From Aaosphaeria pasadenensis (taxonomy: Eukaryota; Ascomycota; Dothideomycetes; Pleosporales), in the NCBI GenBank assembly GCA_022813625.1, contig JAKLMB010000005.1, positions 1,426,001 to 1,490,000 on the forward strand: a stretch of DNA of 64,000 nucleotides, in the 5' to 3' direction. The notes under the pieces were generated by a model. It saw only the letters and a program-made list of their open reading frames with translations. It searched no databases and was not told the DNA's origin. Positions within the stretch are counted from its first letter, which is position 1; each line of letters opens with the position of its first letter. A program made the translations under genes and the position numbers. Below, one piece after another: positions 24,021-35,862 of this stretch.

Positions 24021-25723
24021 ATGGGTGAAAAGGAGGAGGTGATTGCTCCGGCCCCGAGCATGGACATTGACGAAGGCCAAATAGCGGCGGAGAAGCAGAT
24101 GCGGGATATCGGAGCCGATTTGTATCTCGAGGTTCAACAGTACTCGAGGGAGGAGTTAGACGCCGAGCGGAAAATCGTTCTGCGGAAACTCGATTGGGTC
24201 ATCATGCCTATGGTACGCACCCTTTTGAACCTAATGAGTGACAGCATATGGGACAGCAGAGAATAGCTAACGATGGATAATATAGATCTGTATGACATAT
24301 ACCATCCAGTTCCTTGATAAGCTGTCCCTGAATTACGCATCGGCATATTCCTTAATTCCCGATCTTGGGTTGCAAGGACAACGGTATTCTTGGACGGCAG
24401 CCATCTTCAACTTTGGTTATTTGTTCTGGGCCATGCCGGCCAATTACCTCATTCAGAGGCTTCCAGTCTCTAAATACACAGGTACCATGATCCTTATCTG
24501 GAGCATTCTTCTTTGCTGCCATGTAGCTGCGAAAAACTATGCGGGAATGTTGGCGCTTAGGTTTTTGTTGGGAATGGTAGGTCCCTCTCCATTGGGTGGA
24601 CGATCTGGATTCTGATACGTGCTACAGTTCGAGGCAAGCATTTCGCCTGCGATTATGAATATTGTCAGCATGTTCTACACCCGCGAGGAGCAGCCGCTTC
24701 GCATGTGTGTTTTCCTAGCATTCAACGGCATGGCTACAATGGTATGCACAGCTCCCCTAGTTGTCAATACAATATCGCATCGCTTACTTTCAATAGGTTG
24801 GTGCTTTGCTCGGATTCGGACTTGGACACGTTGAATCGTCGACCATCAAATCGTGGCAGCTCATCTTCCTCGTCATCGGCCTGATCAACTTTGTCTGGTC
24901 CTGGGTTTTCCTCTGGGTCATGCCTGATTCGCCCAGCTCCGCCAGGTTCCTCACTCACAAGCAGCGCATAGTGGCCATTGACCGCATTGCAAGCAACATG
25001 ATCGGAGTGAAGACGAAGCAGTTCCAATTTTCCCAGGCGATCGAGGCTCTTTTAGATATCAAAGTTCACTGTCTCATGCTGATCGGTATGGGTTGCGGAG
25101 TTATCAACGGCGGTGTCAGCAACTTCGCGTCTAGCTTGATCAAAGGTTTCGGCTTCTCTGGTATCAATGCGACATTGTTGCAGTTGCCAACGGGAGCTTT
25201 CGAGTTCTTCCTGGTACCTTTATGCGGTCTCGCAGCGGGATACTTTAAGAATTCTCGTTGCATCATTTTGGCTCTTATCTGTCTTCCTCCGCTTGGTGGT
25301 CTTATCGGCATCCGTCTGACATCCCTGGATCATAGGTGGAGTCTAGTAGGCTGCACATGGCTGCAGTACCTTATCGGCGCACCCGTTATCTTGTCATGGA
25401 ATCTCCTGACTACCAACATTGCAGGACATACGAAACGATCCACCGCCAATGGATTGTGGTTCGTCTTCTATGCCGCAGGAAACATTGCCGGAGCGAACAT
25501 CTTCTTCGCAAGGGAGTCCCCAAGATACTACAGTGCTCTCACCGGCCTTATTGTATGTTACGGAGGCATGATTGTAATCGCTCTCTTCCTCATGGGGTGG
25601 ATGGGGTGGCAGAATAAGAGCAGGGACCGCAAGTACGGCCCTGGCGAGGACGAGCAGGCCGTGGCTGATGGGTTCAGAGATCAGACTGACAAACAGAGTC
25701 TGCACTTTAGATATGCATTGTAG
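24021..25723 (+). CDS. MFS permease, anion:cation symporter family (Dal5-like)
   Basis: Four exons (24021-24212, 24286-24576, 24628-24741, 24797-25723) encode 507 residues. After a cytosolic N-terminus come KLDWVIMPM and, after intron 1, the first helix region with FLDKLSLNYASAYSLIPDLGL, a pattern shared by the Dal5/allantoate permease group. Further helices follow with FLLGM, the FEASISPAIMNIVSMFYTREEQ segment typical of this family, and a C-terminal half beginning around LIGMGCGVINGGVSNF. The likely role is plasma-membrane uptake of an organic anion or small nitrogen/vitamin compound (allantoate, nicotinate, biotin-type substrates); the exact substrate is unknown. The first ATG in a purine context (AAGCATGG) was chosen, as upstream codons need a GTG start. 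Confidence 0.9.
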
Positions 25724-25899
25724 ATGGCTACATAGATTTAGCGTTAGTATACCACCACGATACCAGGACATACATTTCAGAATAGATTGAACCAAGACTA
25801 CTACATTTTCGATGTGTAGTATCGCTTCTATGACAACTATCTATAAGATGCTTTCGCTTAAACGTTATAGAATTGCAACAAAATATGTAATGAGTCCGC

Positions 25900-27261
25900 T
25901 CATGAGGTGCCTGCTTTTATGTCAAGCTTCTCCATGCCTTCTACCAATTCATTGCTATTATGCTCATTGCTCTGTGCATCCCCGTTACGATGTCCAGGAG
26001 CATATCCAACACCCTCACATCCACCTTCATCATCAAAACTGACGTTCAGCAGCTCTGCTGCCACCCACTGTGCTGTCTTTGCATGAAGGCTCGGCTCCAC
26101 CAGCTGGCCCTCTTCGCCATTCTTCATCCTTCTTCGGCCTCCATTCACCTCACTCTTCCCTTCAGACAGACCCTGAAAGACGATAAGCTGGTCCCTCATC
26201 CACTCATCAACGCAACCCCCATGGTCCAGCTCCGCTTTCATATCCAGCAGAACCTTCCTCAGCATCTCCCTAGCAATTCCATCCGTCTTGCCCGCCCGAA
26301 CACCTCTGTCATACAACCAATCGCGGCCCAACTTCATCCCCGTCGATGTCGTCGCAACAGCGAGCAGATAATACCTCTTAGCATCCCTCGAGTTCTCAAA
26401 CGAAACCTCCATTTCCGGCTCTTCACTTTCTTGTCCTAAGTCAGGCCAGACGGCCCTCGAAAACCTCTCCCACGCTACCTCCACCTCATCCCTGAAATCC
26501 CTCTCCGACCCTCCAGGCGCAAGAATCGTGAAATTGACCTTGACAACGCTTCCCCGATCAACAAGCCTGAACGCGGGAAGCTTATCTCTCAAAGTACAGA
26601 ACCGATACCGCACCCAGCCGAGACTCGTACGCCCCTGACTCCAACCCCTCGAGCATTCGACCTCGATATCAGGAATACCAATCATCTTGAGCATCGGAAT
26701 GAGCACCTGTTCAGTGTAGTCGAAGCTGGGACTATTCGATACGTTCGTGCCGCCCGTGATCAGAAGCTCGAATTCCTCCTCTACCACCCCCTCCCCATCG
26801 TCTTCATCCTCTTCACTCTCTTTCCCATCCGCCGCCACACAACAACCCCCAAACACCAAAAACGGCAGCACAGCCTGGAAAACAAGACTCACGCTCCCGG
26901 GCGTCGCCTGCTTGATCTCGATCTTCCTCCTCCTCTTCCTGGAGTTCCCCTTTGCTTCCACCGATCCCCCAAAACCATGTCGTTCCCGCTCGCCGGGCGA
27001 AAACACAACCTCCTTGCTCCCCAACCCTATGCCCTTGACCCTCGCGCCAGAGGCCGCGGCGAGGAACTGCAGGGAGACGAGGTGCTGTGCTTTGAGGCCC
27101 CCGCCGCCGGAGCGGTTTCCTCGGATGGAGGTCACGTGGATGGGGGTGCGGAGGAGGGAGGAGAGGGCGAGGGCGTTGCGGAGGAGTTGGCCGCCTCCTT
27201 CGAGGGTTGTGCCGGGGAGGTGGATTGGTTGGGGGGTGGTGGGGGGGAGATGGGGTGCCAT
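25900..27261 (-). CDS. RNA 3'-terminal phosphate cyclase (RTCA type)
   Basis: A single uninterrupted frame of 453 residues. It opens with LPGTTLEGGGQLLRNALALSSLL and IRGNRSGGGGLKAQHL, the conserved substrate-binding start of the family; VDEWMRDQLIVFQGLSEG and the catalytic block EPSLHAKTAQW (His393, the residue adenylylated in characterised enzymes) are near the end. Such enzymes convert RNA 3'-phosphates to 2',3'-cyclic phosphates using ATP, in nucleus or cytosol. The alternative is an Rcl1-like ribosome factor, but retention of the His block favours an active cyclase. Two low-complexity acidic or basic insertions are present, one rich in Glu/Asp and one with RKRRRKIEIK. The start MAPHLPP was preferred over an upstream in-frame non-ATG extension. 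Confidence 0.87.
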   Translation of the reverse strand: MAPHLPPTTPQPIHLPGTTLEGGGQLLRNALALSSLLRTPIHVTSIRGNRSGGGGLKAQHLVSLQFLAAASGARVKGIGLGSKEVVFSPGERERHGFGGSVEAKGNSRKRRRKIEIKQATPGSVSLVFQAVLPFLVFGGCCVAADGKESEEDEDDGEGVVEEEFELLITGGTNVSNSPSFDYTEQVLIPMLKMIGIPDIEVECSRGWSQGRTSLGWVRYRFCTLRDKLPAFRLVDRGSVVKVNFTILAPGGSERDFRDEVEVAWERFSRAVWPDLGQESEEPEMEVSFENSRDAKRYYLLAVATTSTGMKLGRDWLYDRGVRAGKTDGIAREMLRKVLLDMKAELDHGGCVDEWMRDQLIVFQGLSEGKSEVNGGRRRMKNGEEGQLVEPSLHAKTAQWVAAELLNVSFDDEGGCEGVGYAPGHRNGDAQSNEHNSNELVEGMEKLDIKAGTS

Positions 27262-28024
27262 GGTGGTTGTTTTGTTTGTTTGTGGTTGTGATCGAAAGGG
27301 ATCTTGGTGATGATGGCTGGTTGTGGGATGGAGATGGGTGAGAAAGTGTTTATAAGGTAAACAAGGTGCTTTCCTAATTAACAATGTTTTGTACTTTCTT
27401 GCTGGAAGCTCTTTACTTTGATGTTCACACTGTTCACTTATCCAACCAATCTTTGGTTGAAGCTGATGATGACGCCTGGGAATAAAATCAGTGTAGTGAA
27501 TACAAAACCCACCGCATTAAATGGTACTCAATATGCCAAGCACCTGCAGTGAAATTGAACGATGACAGGACGTTGAAGCTTTAACAATTGCACAATTGGT
27601 GCAGCAGTACGGAGCAGTTTGGGGTTCAATTATTAGTTTTCTACACTGTGTAGGTAAACAAGCGTCAGAGTCATACTCGTAGTCATGACAAGGTTCCACC
27701 AGTGTGGCGCTGCATCTTCCTTCCCCCGCGATAATCCCTGCAACGTCGACCATTGGAGGGGAGGGTGTGGTATGGTATCACATTCCTCGTCTGCCTGATG
27801 CAAGATGAAATGCCAAAAAAAAAACCTCCATTATTATCGAGAATCCCCGCGTCTACCATCATCACGTTCCACTCGCTTTCTTCGCAGCTACGAGGAAGAG
27901 GACATTCGAGCGACTAGCGCAATTGATGTAATCTCGACCTCGGCATCCTCTCAAACTACTCCTAACACGAAAGGATAGAGTACAAAATTTAATACTACAC
28001 TTCAATCGAGCTACTTTGTTCGCT
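27262..28024. other. Divergent promoter region
   Basis: Spacer between the cyclase gene (minus) and the doubtful gene at 28 kb (plus). No other feature seen. Confidence 0.5.
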
Positions 28025-28938
28025 ATGGCGCAGCGAATTCTCGTAACCTGTCGACCTAATCACGATCCCGTAGCCATCGGACACCTAGCCTGCAAAGCCC
28101 TCTTAGACCGTGGCTACCAGCACGAAACAGACTTTTTGCGATGCGCAGGGAACTTTGGCGACGAGCGGGCGCTGAGAAAATGTCAATTCCTCATCGACTG
28201 CGCATATGCAGACCACGGAGCGAATCCAAAGGTTGAATTGGCGTGTTACAATGCGGTTTCGGAGGGGGATGAGATGTGAATTAACCTTGAGGCCAATTCC
28301 CAGTTCGCAGCTGGTTCATATGCTAATGAAAGGACACAAATATGTAGAACTTTGACAAAATTCGAGGTGTCGCCGATGCTTTACAATCAGATTGGCGTCA
28401 ATCACGCCTGGGGGAGAGGCGGGCCTTACAGGAAGGAATATAGAGATGTTGAAGGCACAGCCGTTGAAAATCGTCATGGCACAAGTTGATGTCGTTGATA
28501 TTGATGAGTTTAAACAATGCTGGAAACCAACCCAGTCGCTTACTCTACGCCGTGAGAGAAATCCTGAAACAACGATCTCATGGGCGACTTTCGTAGTAGG
28601 AGAACGAAGTTGTCAGGGATGAAGATGAAATATACTGCGCGTAAAGGGAGGAAGGAGTACGGCATCCATTCTTTCTTTTGTGTGGAGGATGATGGTTTGG
28701 TATCGACGTGGTGTCGTAACTTAGTTCTACTTTATCTAATGCACTTTGGGTAGGTGTCCAATGTGGTTTGGTTGTTGATTACTGGCCCCAGGAACGGAAA
28801 TTCGTTCCGTGGAAGGAAAGGAGATGGGGAAAGAAGAAGATTCGGCCGCATTACGTCATTGTGCATGGGAGCAAAGAGCCTTCAGTGGAGAGGGTTTGTA
28901 GCGATAAGCTAGGACATGATGATGATCAATTGGTGTAG
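28025..28938 (+). CDS. Possible multi-exon hypothetical gene, model unresolved
   Basis: A coding-looking first exon (28025-28275, starting MAQRILVTCRPNHDPVAIG) ends at a GTGAAT donor with branch TGCTAAT and acceptor ATGTAG at 28347. The following frame reads EVSPMLYNQIGVNHAWGRGG and PYRKEYRDVEG before a stop. A last exon candidate from 28754 to the stop at 28938 reads GVQCGLVVDYWPQERK and ends HDDDQLV. The exons between could not be joined in frame with confidence: several donors and acceptors are possible, and one frame reads RKEYGIHSFFCVED. Either a real gene with one more intron, or a decaying one. No family recognised. Confidence 0.3.
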
Positions 28939-29465
28939 CAGGAAAAATGTATTCCAATAATGATGTTCATTTTCCATTCTATCTATCAATACAAATGACA
29001 TTTTTTTGGCTCTTGAGCCATCTTGCTTTTGGCCAAGCACATGTACGATGTATGTGAAATTCATGGCTCAGGAGTACCACCAGCCAACCATGCCAAAGGA
29101 ACGCCAATAGATAGCCAACGAGAGATGTACGAGTTCGAAATAATGCTCCAATGCTATGTGCTCTTGTATGCGGATGATATAGCAAGTGGTGACTTGGAGA
29201 GTAGCACATAGGCATCCCTGTCGTAATAACCAAAAAGAATTAACCAGTAAAACACGCATGGGGATGCGAGAAATAGAAACGATGTTGGTTATGCAGTCTG
29301 TCTGCATATGAAGATTTTCTCAAAGCTTCCCCTTTTCAAACGCCGAAAAAAATGATGATGAATATGTATGGGGTATGTACGCGGTAGAGGAAGCGGCAGT
29401 AGTCGGCGGGTATTTACAACAGAACATGGGTGTTATAGCGGACTGATAGATCGCGATCATGCGAA
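28939..29465. other. Intergenic, no gene seen
   Basis: Between convergent transcription units; holds the 3' end of the reductase gene. Confidence 0.55.
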
Positions 29466-31473
29466 TTACCAGGTTTCCTTTACAAAAAATCAGTATAAAG
29501 AATCTCGATTCGCGAGGGGAGACACTTACAGCAATGTATTGACGATCTTCCTTCTTCTTAGCCCAGAATTCCTTCGCCTCAGCCTCGCTAATGCCACCCT
29601 TTTGCATGGCAACATCCATCAATGCTGCCTCAACACCCTCACCCATACCCTTGCTGCTTCCACAGACAAAGATACGGCCGTCAAGAGCATTAATGACGAA
29701 CCAGACAATATCAGCCTGGAGTCTGACCTCGTCCTGCACGTATTTGGCGTCGGTCTCTCCAGCGACACGGGTCTTCCGACTTTGGACGACCTTCTTAATC
29801 TCACGTTCGTGATCTCCAAGTTCGCCAGAGTAAATTTCATCGAGCATGGAGTCACGAACACCTTGGATGAGCCAGATCTTGTTCGCGCAATTGGCGTTCT
29901 TGAGCCTGTTGAGAATAAAGCCTCGGAAGGGAGCCATTCCTACGCCGGCACCAATCAACACCATTGGGCCGTCACCCCCGAAGTCTCGAGAAAGGGGGTT
30001 CGCCATCAATCCTCGAAACATGGGGATGCGGAGATTGAGTATTTCACGAGGATCGATGCCCTCGGCTTCGGCGTTGATGAAGGCTTGGGCCATGCGCTCC
30101 ATGAAGCCACTGCCAACACCCGTACGGTATCCTCCATTCGCGTGCCAATCGGGAGTTTCGTGGATGGTCACGGCCATTTCGATAAGTCGGCGGTCACCCG
30201 GTAAGCCGGGACGAGCGGACGAGATGTGAGGGTCATTGGATAGCGAGTAGAAGCGGGGCATCAATTGGTTCAGTACGGAAAGGAGTTCAGGTAGCGGTGG
30301 CTTTGCGGATGGAAAGGCGGACAGAAGCTGGGCGATGGTAAGGTGTGAGGTTGTTCGAAGGTCGCAGAATGCAGCCTGTCCCTCTGCAGATGACAGGTAG
30401 AATAGGATCTTGCGTTCGTTGGGGTCGGCTGCGTGTTCGGCCATGACACGGATGAGCTGCTTGGTGGGAGGATTGGACTGAATATCGGCACACCAGGTCA
30501 AGAGCTCACGGCGTGTAGTGACAAGCTCGCGTGCCTGATCCTCGCCCCAGATGGTTGGCCAGCGACCGGTGGTGGTCTTGAGCGTGACCGACTTATCGCG
30601 AACGAATTTGGGGATGCAGAGAACGTCGAAGAGTTCATCGACCATCTCGGTAGAGTTGGGCGGGCAAATACCGATGGCTCCTCCAACCTTGAAATCGACG
30701 CCATTCTCGTCAGGATAATCTGTCACATCCAAATCGAAATGGAAGGTCCGCTTCTCAGCTCCCGGCTTGGTCAGCTCTCGTGCATGGTAGAGGGGTGCCG
30801 AGTAGACATCGTATGGTGGGTGTGGTTGTACGTATGTGGGTGGCATCTTGTGGACCGTGGAGACATGGTTGGTCTCCTTGGAAGGAATTGGCTCGAAGGA
30901 CATGTTGACGGGAGGAAGATCGAAGGTATTGGTCAGCGGGGTGTTGAGGGACAATGGTCCCAGCTTCAAGTTCAAGCTCTTGAAGGCTTTGGTGTCTGGA
31001 AGAACGACAGCCTCGAAGTCTGGGGCAGATGTATCAGGAGCCGATGTCTTGAGCAGACAGCAACCTCCACCGCAGCATTGGCTGATGAGCTGAGTAGCCG
31101 ACTCGCCCTCGCCCAGTATTCTCTGAATTTCGGCGCGAGATTCCGTGATCAATGTTGTGGAAGCTCGTCGGGGTCGAGATGATTGTTGTTCGTTGAAATT
31201 GACTGCAGCCGTAGGCAGGTCCTGCAACTTGTCAATGATCTCATCGACCTGTGGTTCTGTGCTGGGTGTAATGGGAGCATCGGAGTCGCTGCTGTTGCCG
31301 CTCCATTCAATCGATTCGCCGGAGGATCGTGGAGACATTGAGGTGTGATCCCGTGTAGGTTTGATGGACAGCTGAGGTATGGCTCGTGGCTCGGAAGGTA
31401 TGGGATCTTGAGGATGCGATGTGGAGGTGGTAGGAATGCTATGGAGAGCAACTGGCTGTGTTGCTGAAGCCAT
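29466..31473 (-). CDS. NADPH-dependent FAD reductase module (sulfite reductase / P450 reductase-like) without flavodoxin domain
   Basis: Exon 31473-29530 plus a 12-nt last exon (29477-29466, Glu-Thr-Trp-stop) give 651 residues. The C-terminal two-thirds is a ferredoxin-NADP reductase-type module: PRFYSLSN (FAD), GYRTGVGSGFMERM, GAGVGMAPFRGF (NADPH pyrophosphate), FVCGSSKGMGEG and a C-terminal DRQYIAETW whose aromatic end stacks on the flavin in relatives. The short last exon is supported because it restores exactly this ETW terminus. Instead of the FMN/flavodoxin domain of CPR or sulfite reductase, the first 230 residues are Ser/Pro-rich and hold a cysteine cluster, QCCGGGCC. It probably passes electrons from NADPH via FAD to an unknown acceptor. 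The redox partner is not evident nearby. Confidence 0.8.
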
Positions 31474-31670
31474 TGTGCGAAGTAGGGAAGGAGAGGGTCG
31501 ATTTAGGAAGGGTGGTGAAGGTTTTGTGGATAGGAGTACAAAGGGCGAAGATGAGCCTGATAAATTAAGCCATTAATGTTAGCACATATCTGAGTCAGAA
31601 ACACGACCAGCACGGGTAGCCATGGTCGATTGAGAGAGCGATGGGCAGTGACGGTGCCGGAGATCGGGAG

Positions 31671-31714
31671 AAGTGGGCAAGGGCATGGGCAAGGGCATGT
31701 GCAAGGGCAGGGCC
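31671..31714. repeat. GGGCAAGGGCAT-type tandem repeat
   Basis: About four imperfect copies of a 6-12-nt G-rich unit (GGGCAA / GGGCAT / GTGCAA) in tandem, in the presumed leader of the reductase gene. Confidence 0.6.
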
Positions 31715-32536
31715 AAGCGGAGAATAGCGGAGAAGGAATAGGAAAAAAAGGGAAAGGGGACGGGCGTGGCTTGGTGATGCTTCGAAATGCGAATAATGGC
31801 ATCACGATGTGGAAGTAGTGTGGGTGGGGGAAGAGGTTGATGTTTGGTAAGCCAGCCAGCAATCGAGGGGGTTTCTTGTTTGGTGGTGGTGGAGGTGGGA
31901 GGAGGTCGTGGTGGTAATCTGATCTGACGCAGTTCTTTTTGTGAAGTGTGTGCATTATCAGATCGTGGGGCGGGTCGAAGGATTGTCCAAAATGTCGGGA
32001 ACGGGGGTCTCCTGAGATGAACACGAACTTACCTCGCTCTCTCTGTTCACCACGGTGTCCCAGGCGCCTTTTGCTTGTGATATATTGCGTCGTACCGCAA
32101 AGGGAGCCAACTGATCGTGCTGGTGAGGTGGGTGGCGAGCGAAAATTCGAAAAGAGTGACAGCCGCGGGTGTGCGCGCTGGAGAATGGTGACCGACACGG
32201 TGGGCAGATGTTATATGGATGCGCGAGCGGAGGCCGGATCGCGGTCAATTCAAGGATCGGGTCATAGGACGGATAGGAAGAAGGGGGTCGGTAACGATAT
32301 AAGGCGATTGATTGTTGAGAGGGTGGGATGGATGAGGAGGGAGGACGGGAACGATGGGGAGGAGGAGGATTGGGTGGCGGCGGAGGAAGAGTCTAGAGAC
32401 GAGCGACGCGACGAGAGACTAAATTAGAGGGAGAGTAGGAGGAGTAGGAGGGAAGAGATGCGAGTGCAAGTGGGAGTGTGGAGAAAGGGAAATCTTTGGT
32501 GCAAGTACGAGTAGTTTACGGGTACTTTGTTAGATA

Positions 32537-32576
32537 CGAGGACGAGGACGAGGACGAGAACGAGGACGAGAACGAG
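32537..32576. repeat. GAGGAC/GAGAAC simple repeat
   Basis: Six to seven tandem hexamers of GAGGAC and GAGAAC. It could be read as Glu-Asp but lies in no supported gene. Confidence 0.7.
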
Positions 32577-33414
32577 TAGTACCTAGGTGGTCGGCGATGG
32601 GCGAAAGCGGGTGACTGGATGCGAAAATAGGATGATGAGATGAGATGAGATGGTGAGCCGAGGATGATCAGGTTAGTTAAGGTACGAGCAGGTAGGTAAC
32701 AAGGTTAATATTGAAGAACTCCGATCATCTATCTACATGTGTTAGTTACCTACTCTGCTACAAGTACGATGGTAATTGCATTAGGTATCCGAATAAAAAA
32801 TCATTATTATCCATTATCAACTCTACCTACGGGTACTATACAGAGTACTGTACTACATCATCACCTGAACCAAGATTGATGCACATGGCATTACCAACGC
32901 ATTACTCACTCACACAAACTTGCAACAACTATCAATTCTCCCTCTAACCGATCATCAATTGATTACCCATCCACATGAGACCCCGTCCGCTTTATAACAG
33001 GACATACAGACATTTACACATGTGTGCGGAATGTTCCCTTCTCCGTGTGAAGAAGATGAGTGTGTCACTCGTCGACACTGATTGGCGTGTTCTCTGGCGT
33101 ATTCTGGACTTTTCTTCGCAGGTTTAGAGATTGTCTACCTACCTAGCTATCCATCCGTACCAGACTCCGCCTTCTCTTAGTCGCCAATGGCCTTCCCTTC
33201 CCTACACCTCAGACTTTGACTGCATCTACCGATAACGGCCACCGAACCTGGCCCTTTTCTTTTCTTTCCTTTCTTTGCAGGTTCAGGGTCCAGTCATCTC
33301 CACGGAGTATTGAATACGCGCTGCTCTGTGATAAGATGCCAATACAATCAGAGATGTTCCTCGTAGATAAGGCTTCAATTACTCTATACGGAGTAATTGA
33401 TGCGACAATAGCTC

Positions 33415-33440
33415 ATGATGATGATGATGATGATGATGAC
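33415..33440. repeat. GAT trinucleotide run
   Basis: Uninterrupted ATG/GAT repeats ending GATGAC; a microsatellite in non-coding DNA. Confidence 0.8.
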
Positions 33441-33640
33441 GATGGATCGCTGCCCGATTTGGGACCTCCTCTACGTACACATAATCTGGCACCGCCGAAT
33501 CAAACAGCCGGCGGAAAGCGGAACTTCATCCGTCTTGGAGGGACTTGATCCCCTTTCAGGTTTGAATATATAATTGCATGTTCTATCAAGCTGGTAGAAT
33601 TGCGAATTGTACAATACCTGCTCGCATCCTGTCCTGTCAT

Positions 33641-33655
33641 GGGGGGGGGGGGGGG
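33641..33655. repeat. Poly-G tract of 15
   Basis: Fifteen consecutive G followed by CGGCG. Homopolymers of this length are error-prone in sequencing, so its exact length is uncertain. Confidence 0.7.
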
Positions 33656-35727
33656 CGGCGCAACCCGGTGGTAGTTCATCGTTGCACGACATCCAACGAT
33701 GACAGTACCGATCCATTATTTCCCTCATTATCTGATCCGACATTAACAGTGTCTCTCCATCCGATCAGATAGTCAGACGCATGTAATTCGTATGTAGTGT
33801 ACTCTAGTAAGGTACATGCAGAGAGAGACAACATGCTTTTCCCATATTATTTTTTCGGCTGCTTTTGCTTTTCTCCCCTGCCACACACGAAAAGCCGCAC
33901 CCGGCTGTCGGCGACAAACGACTGTTGAGCGCCCAAATGGAGATATCATGAGGGAGAATAATTACAGAAAAAGACCGAAGAGTCTTGTACGGTGTAAGGG
34001 TTGTACAACCAAATGATGACCAAAGCGAGCGCCCAGAGCGACATATCCGGAATCCTGCCAGCCATGGCTATCCATCAGCTGTTAAGGCTCTTCCTCTCTT
34101 TGCGCTTCTGTCTCCTGATCTTGAGCCTCCGCGGGTGCACGTCTTCCGCAGCACACCGCTCTACTCGGTGTCTCGTTCTCTCTTGTCTCTCCTCTCCTAT
34201 TCGAACATCTGAAGATCGACCCAGCACACCTGATGTCAACCAATGTCTCATGCCTGGAACGAGTTCCGCGCAAGCAAGCAAGTTGAGGCGACCCATCCCA
34301 AAGCCTGGGCGGAGCTCCTCCCGTCCCCCGATTCACAGTGACATACCAACCTCATGCCCTATCAATAATGACACCAACAACAATTACTCCCCGGAAACAC
34401 AACGCCCTTCATATCATCATCATATCGTAAGTATGCATGCCGTCGATACTCCACAACATACATACATGCACATACATCAATTGGTCCCCGATTGCAGCTA
34501 CTCTTTCGCAATTCCTGCAGCATATCACGGCAGATGCGCGAATACGATTTGTCGAATCGACTGTCTCCGCCTGGCCAATCGCCGCTCTTGAACCCATTTG
34601 CCGCAACCTTTTGTCCTCTGCAACTCGCGATTTGCGTCCTGCCGCGGATCAGGTTGCCGGATAAGGTGTTACCCAACGTCTTGCGCTCGCCCAATCAGCG
34701 TTTTCGTCCTTCTACTGCCGTTTCTTCGACTACTAGTTATTTGCGAAGATGGTGTTTAATCGACAGAAACGGTAATTTTCTACACATGCCGCATTTTCCT
34801 CTCACACTTGTTATACACCTGGTAAATGGATACGATGGCTCACATGGCCTTGTTACTGACTGTACAGTAGCTTCGGTACTTGTCTGTAGCCACAACAATC
34901 CACACTCCGTCCGTACTTAGGGAGTATCTAAAAATACAACTCATCGTGACCTTCCTTCCCCGCATCCAAGCACCGTTTCCATGTATTTCCACATTCAGAA
35001 TGACTGTAATTGCGGTACGAGTTGCTACAAAGTACAACGACATGCCGAATAGATACATAGCAGTCAGCCCCACCACCGCACATGCACTATATTCCAGCCA
35101 TCCCTTCGAAGATACTTGTAGGAGGGACATGCTATATCCGACATTGATATCGACAGCATGACTCCAGCAAAAAGACATTCTACTGGAATATGCATCATTT
35201 ATCAGAACAGTCGAGGTCAAAGTATGACTAGCCCTTAAGACGAATGAACAAAGCGGACGAATTGATGCAATGCAATATCATGAATGGACGAACGACGTGC
35301 ACCCCCACCACTACTTTGCCAGCACGGGTAACAATTGCGGCACGACCAAGCCACGGCCACGGCCACGGTTGTTCGGCAAGGGACCGGTGGATGTGAGATT
35401 TCATAAGGCTTACAAACGAGACTGGGATGGGATGAGGGGGGTGGGTTCGTTTATCAGATCTGACATCATATTGTTTCTCGCGGAACGCGTACGGTGAATG
35501 TCATGCTTGGGTTTTGTTCTTGAATGATGCAAGATGCAATAGATAATATGTGATCTTACAAATGACAAGACTACTACCGCCAAAATAACCAACCTAAAAC
35601 CCTAAATTCCCGTTCGATTGAGTAGACAAAAAGACATCACATCCCTGCCACCCCTATCCGTCCATCCTGTGACCCCACAATCACTATCTCAGCGCTGCCC
35701 ACTCCGAACAAAGACCCTCAAACCGGC

Positions 35728-35734
35728 AAAAAAA
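35728..35734 (-). terminator. Pol III T-tract
   Basis: Seven T on the minus strand, 18 nt past the tRNA 3' end: a standard RNA polymerase III terminator. Confidence 0.7.
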
Positions 35735-35752
35735 GAATGATAAGAACAATGA

Positions 35753-35862
35753 TGTCCCGTGCCAGACTCGAACTGGCGGCCTTGGGATCTCCACTTCTTA
35801 GGAAGCAGTCACAGCATAAAGCGCTATGAGACCCACGTGATAACCAACTACACCAACGAGAC
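35753..35862 (-). tRNA. Intron-containing tRNA, anticodon probably CAU (uncertain)
   Basis: On the minus strand, acceptor halves GTCTCGT and ACGGGAC pair over seven positions (one G-U), with discriminator A. A-box TGGTGTAGTTGG and B-box GTTCGAGTC are excellent, and the T-arm GCCAG/CTGGC is perfect. The total of 110 nt implies an intron of about 37 nt at the usual place after position 37. Reading the 5' half as TGGGT CT CAT A gives anticodon CAU (Met), yet the body looks like valine tRNA, and anticodon-stem position 31-39 would be a T-T mismatch. The anticodon therefore needs covariance-model confirmation. Confidence 0.75.

Larger units (their letters stand above)
31474..35752. other. 4.3-kb gene-poor region with simple repeats
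   Basis: The left part is strongly purine- or pyrimidine-rich (likely a long leader or promoter of the reductase). Further on are GAC/GAG runs, a GAT run, a poly-G tract and several short words around TACGGAGTA/TACTCCGTA. Open frames up to 231 codons are low-complexity and lack family features. No gene is called. Confidence 0.5.

Noticed and set aside
24797..25723. Antisense frames opposite the permease
   Set aside because: The plus strand carries the MFS coding signal with helices and matching introns.
29368..31182. Plus-strand open frames of 278 and 249 codons
   Set aside because: They are antisense to the well-supported FAD/NADPH reductase and show no family features.
31503..32427. Overlapping frames of 231 (minus) and 159 (plus) codons
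   Set aside because: Low-complexity Pro/Ser or Gly/Arg sequence from purine/pyrimidine-biased DNA; no start context, no introns, no family match.
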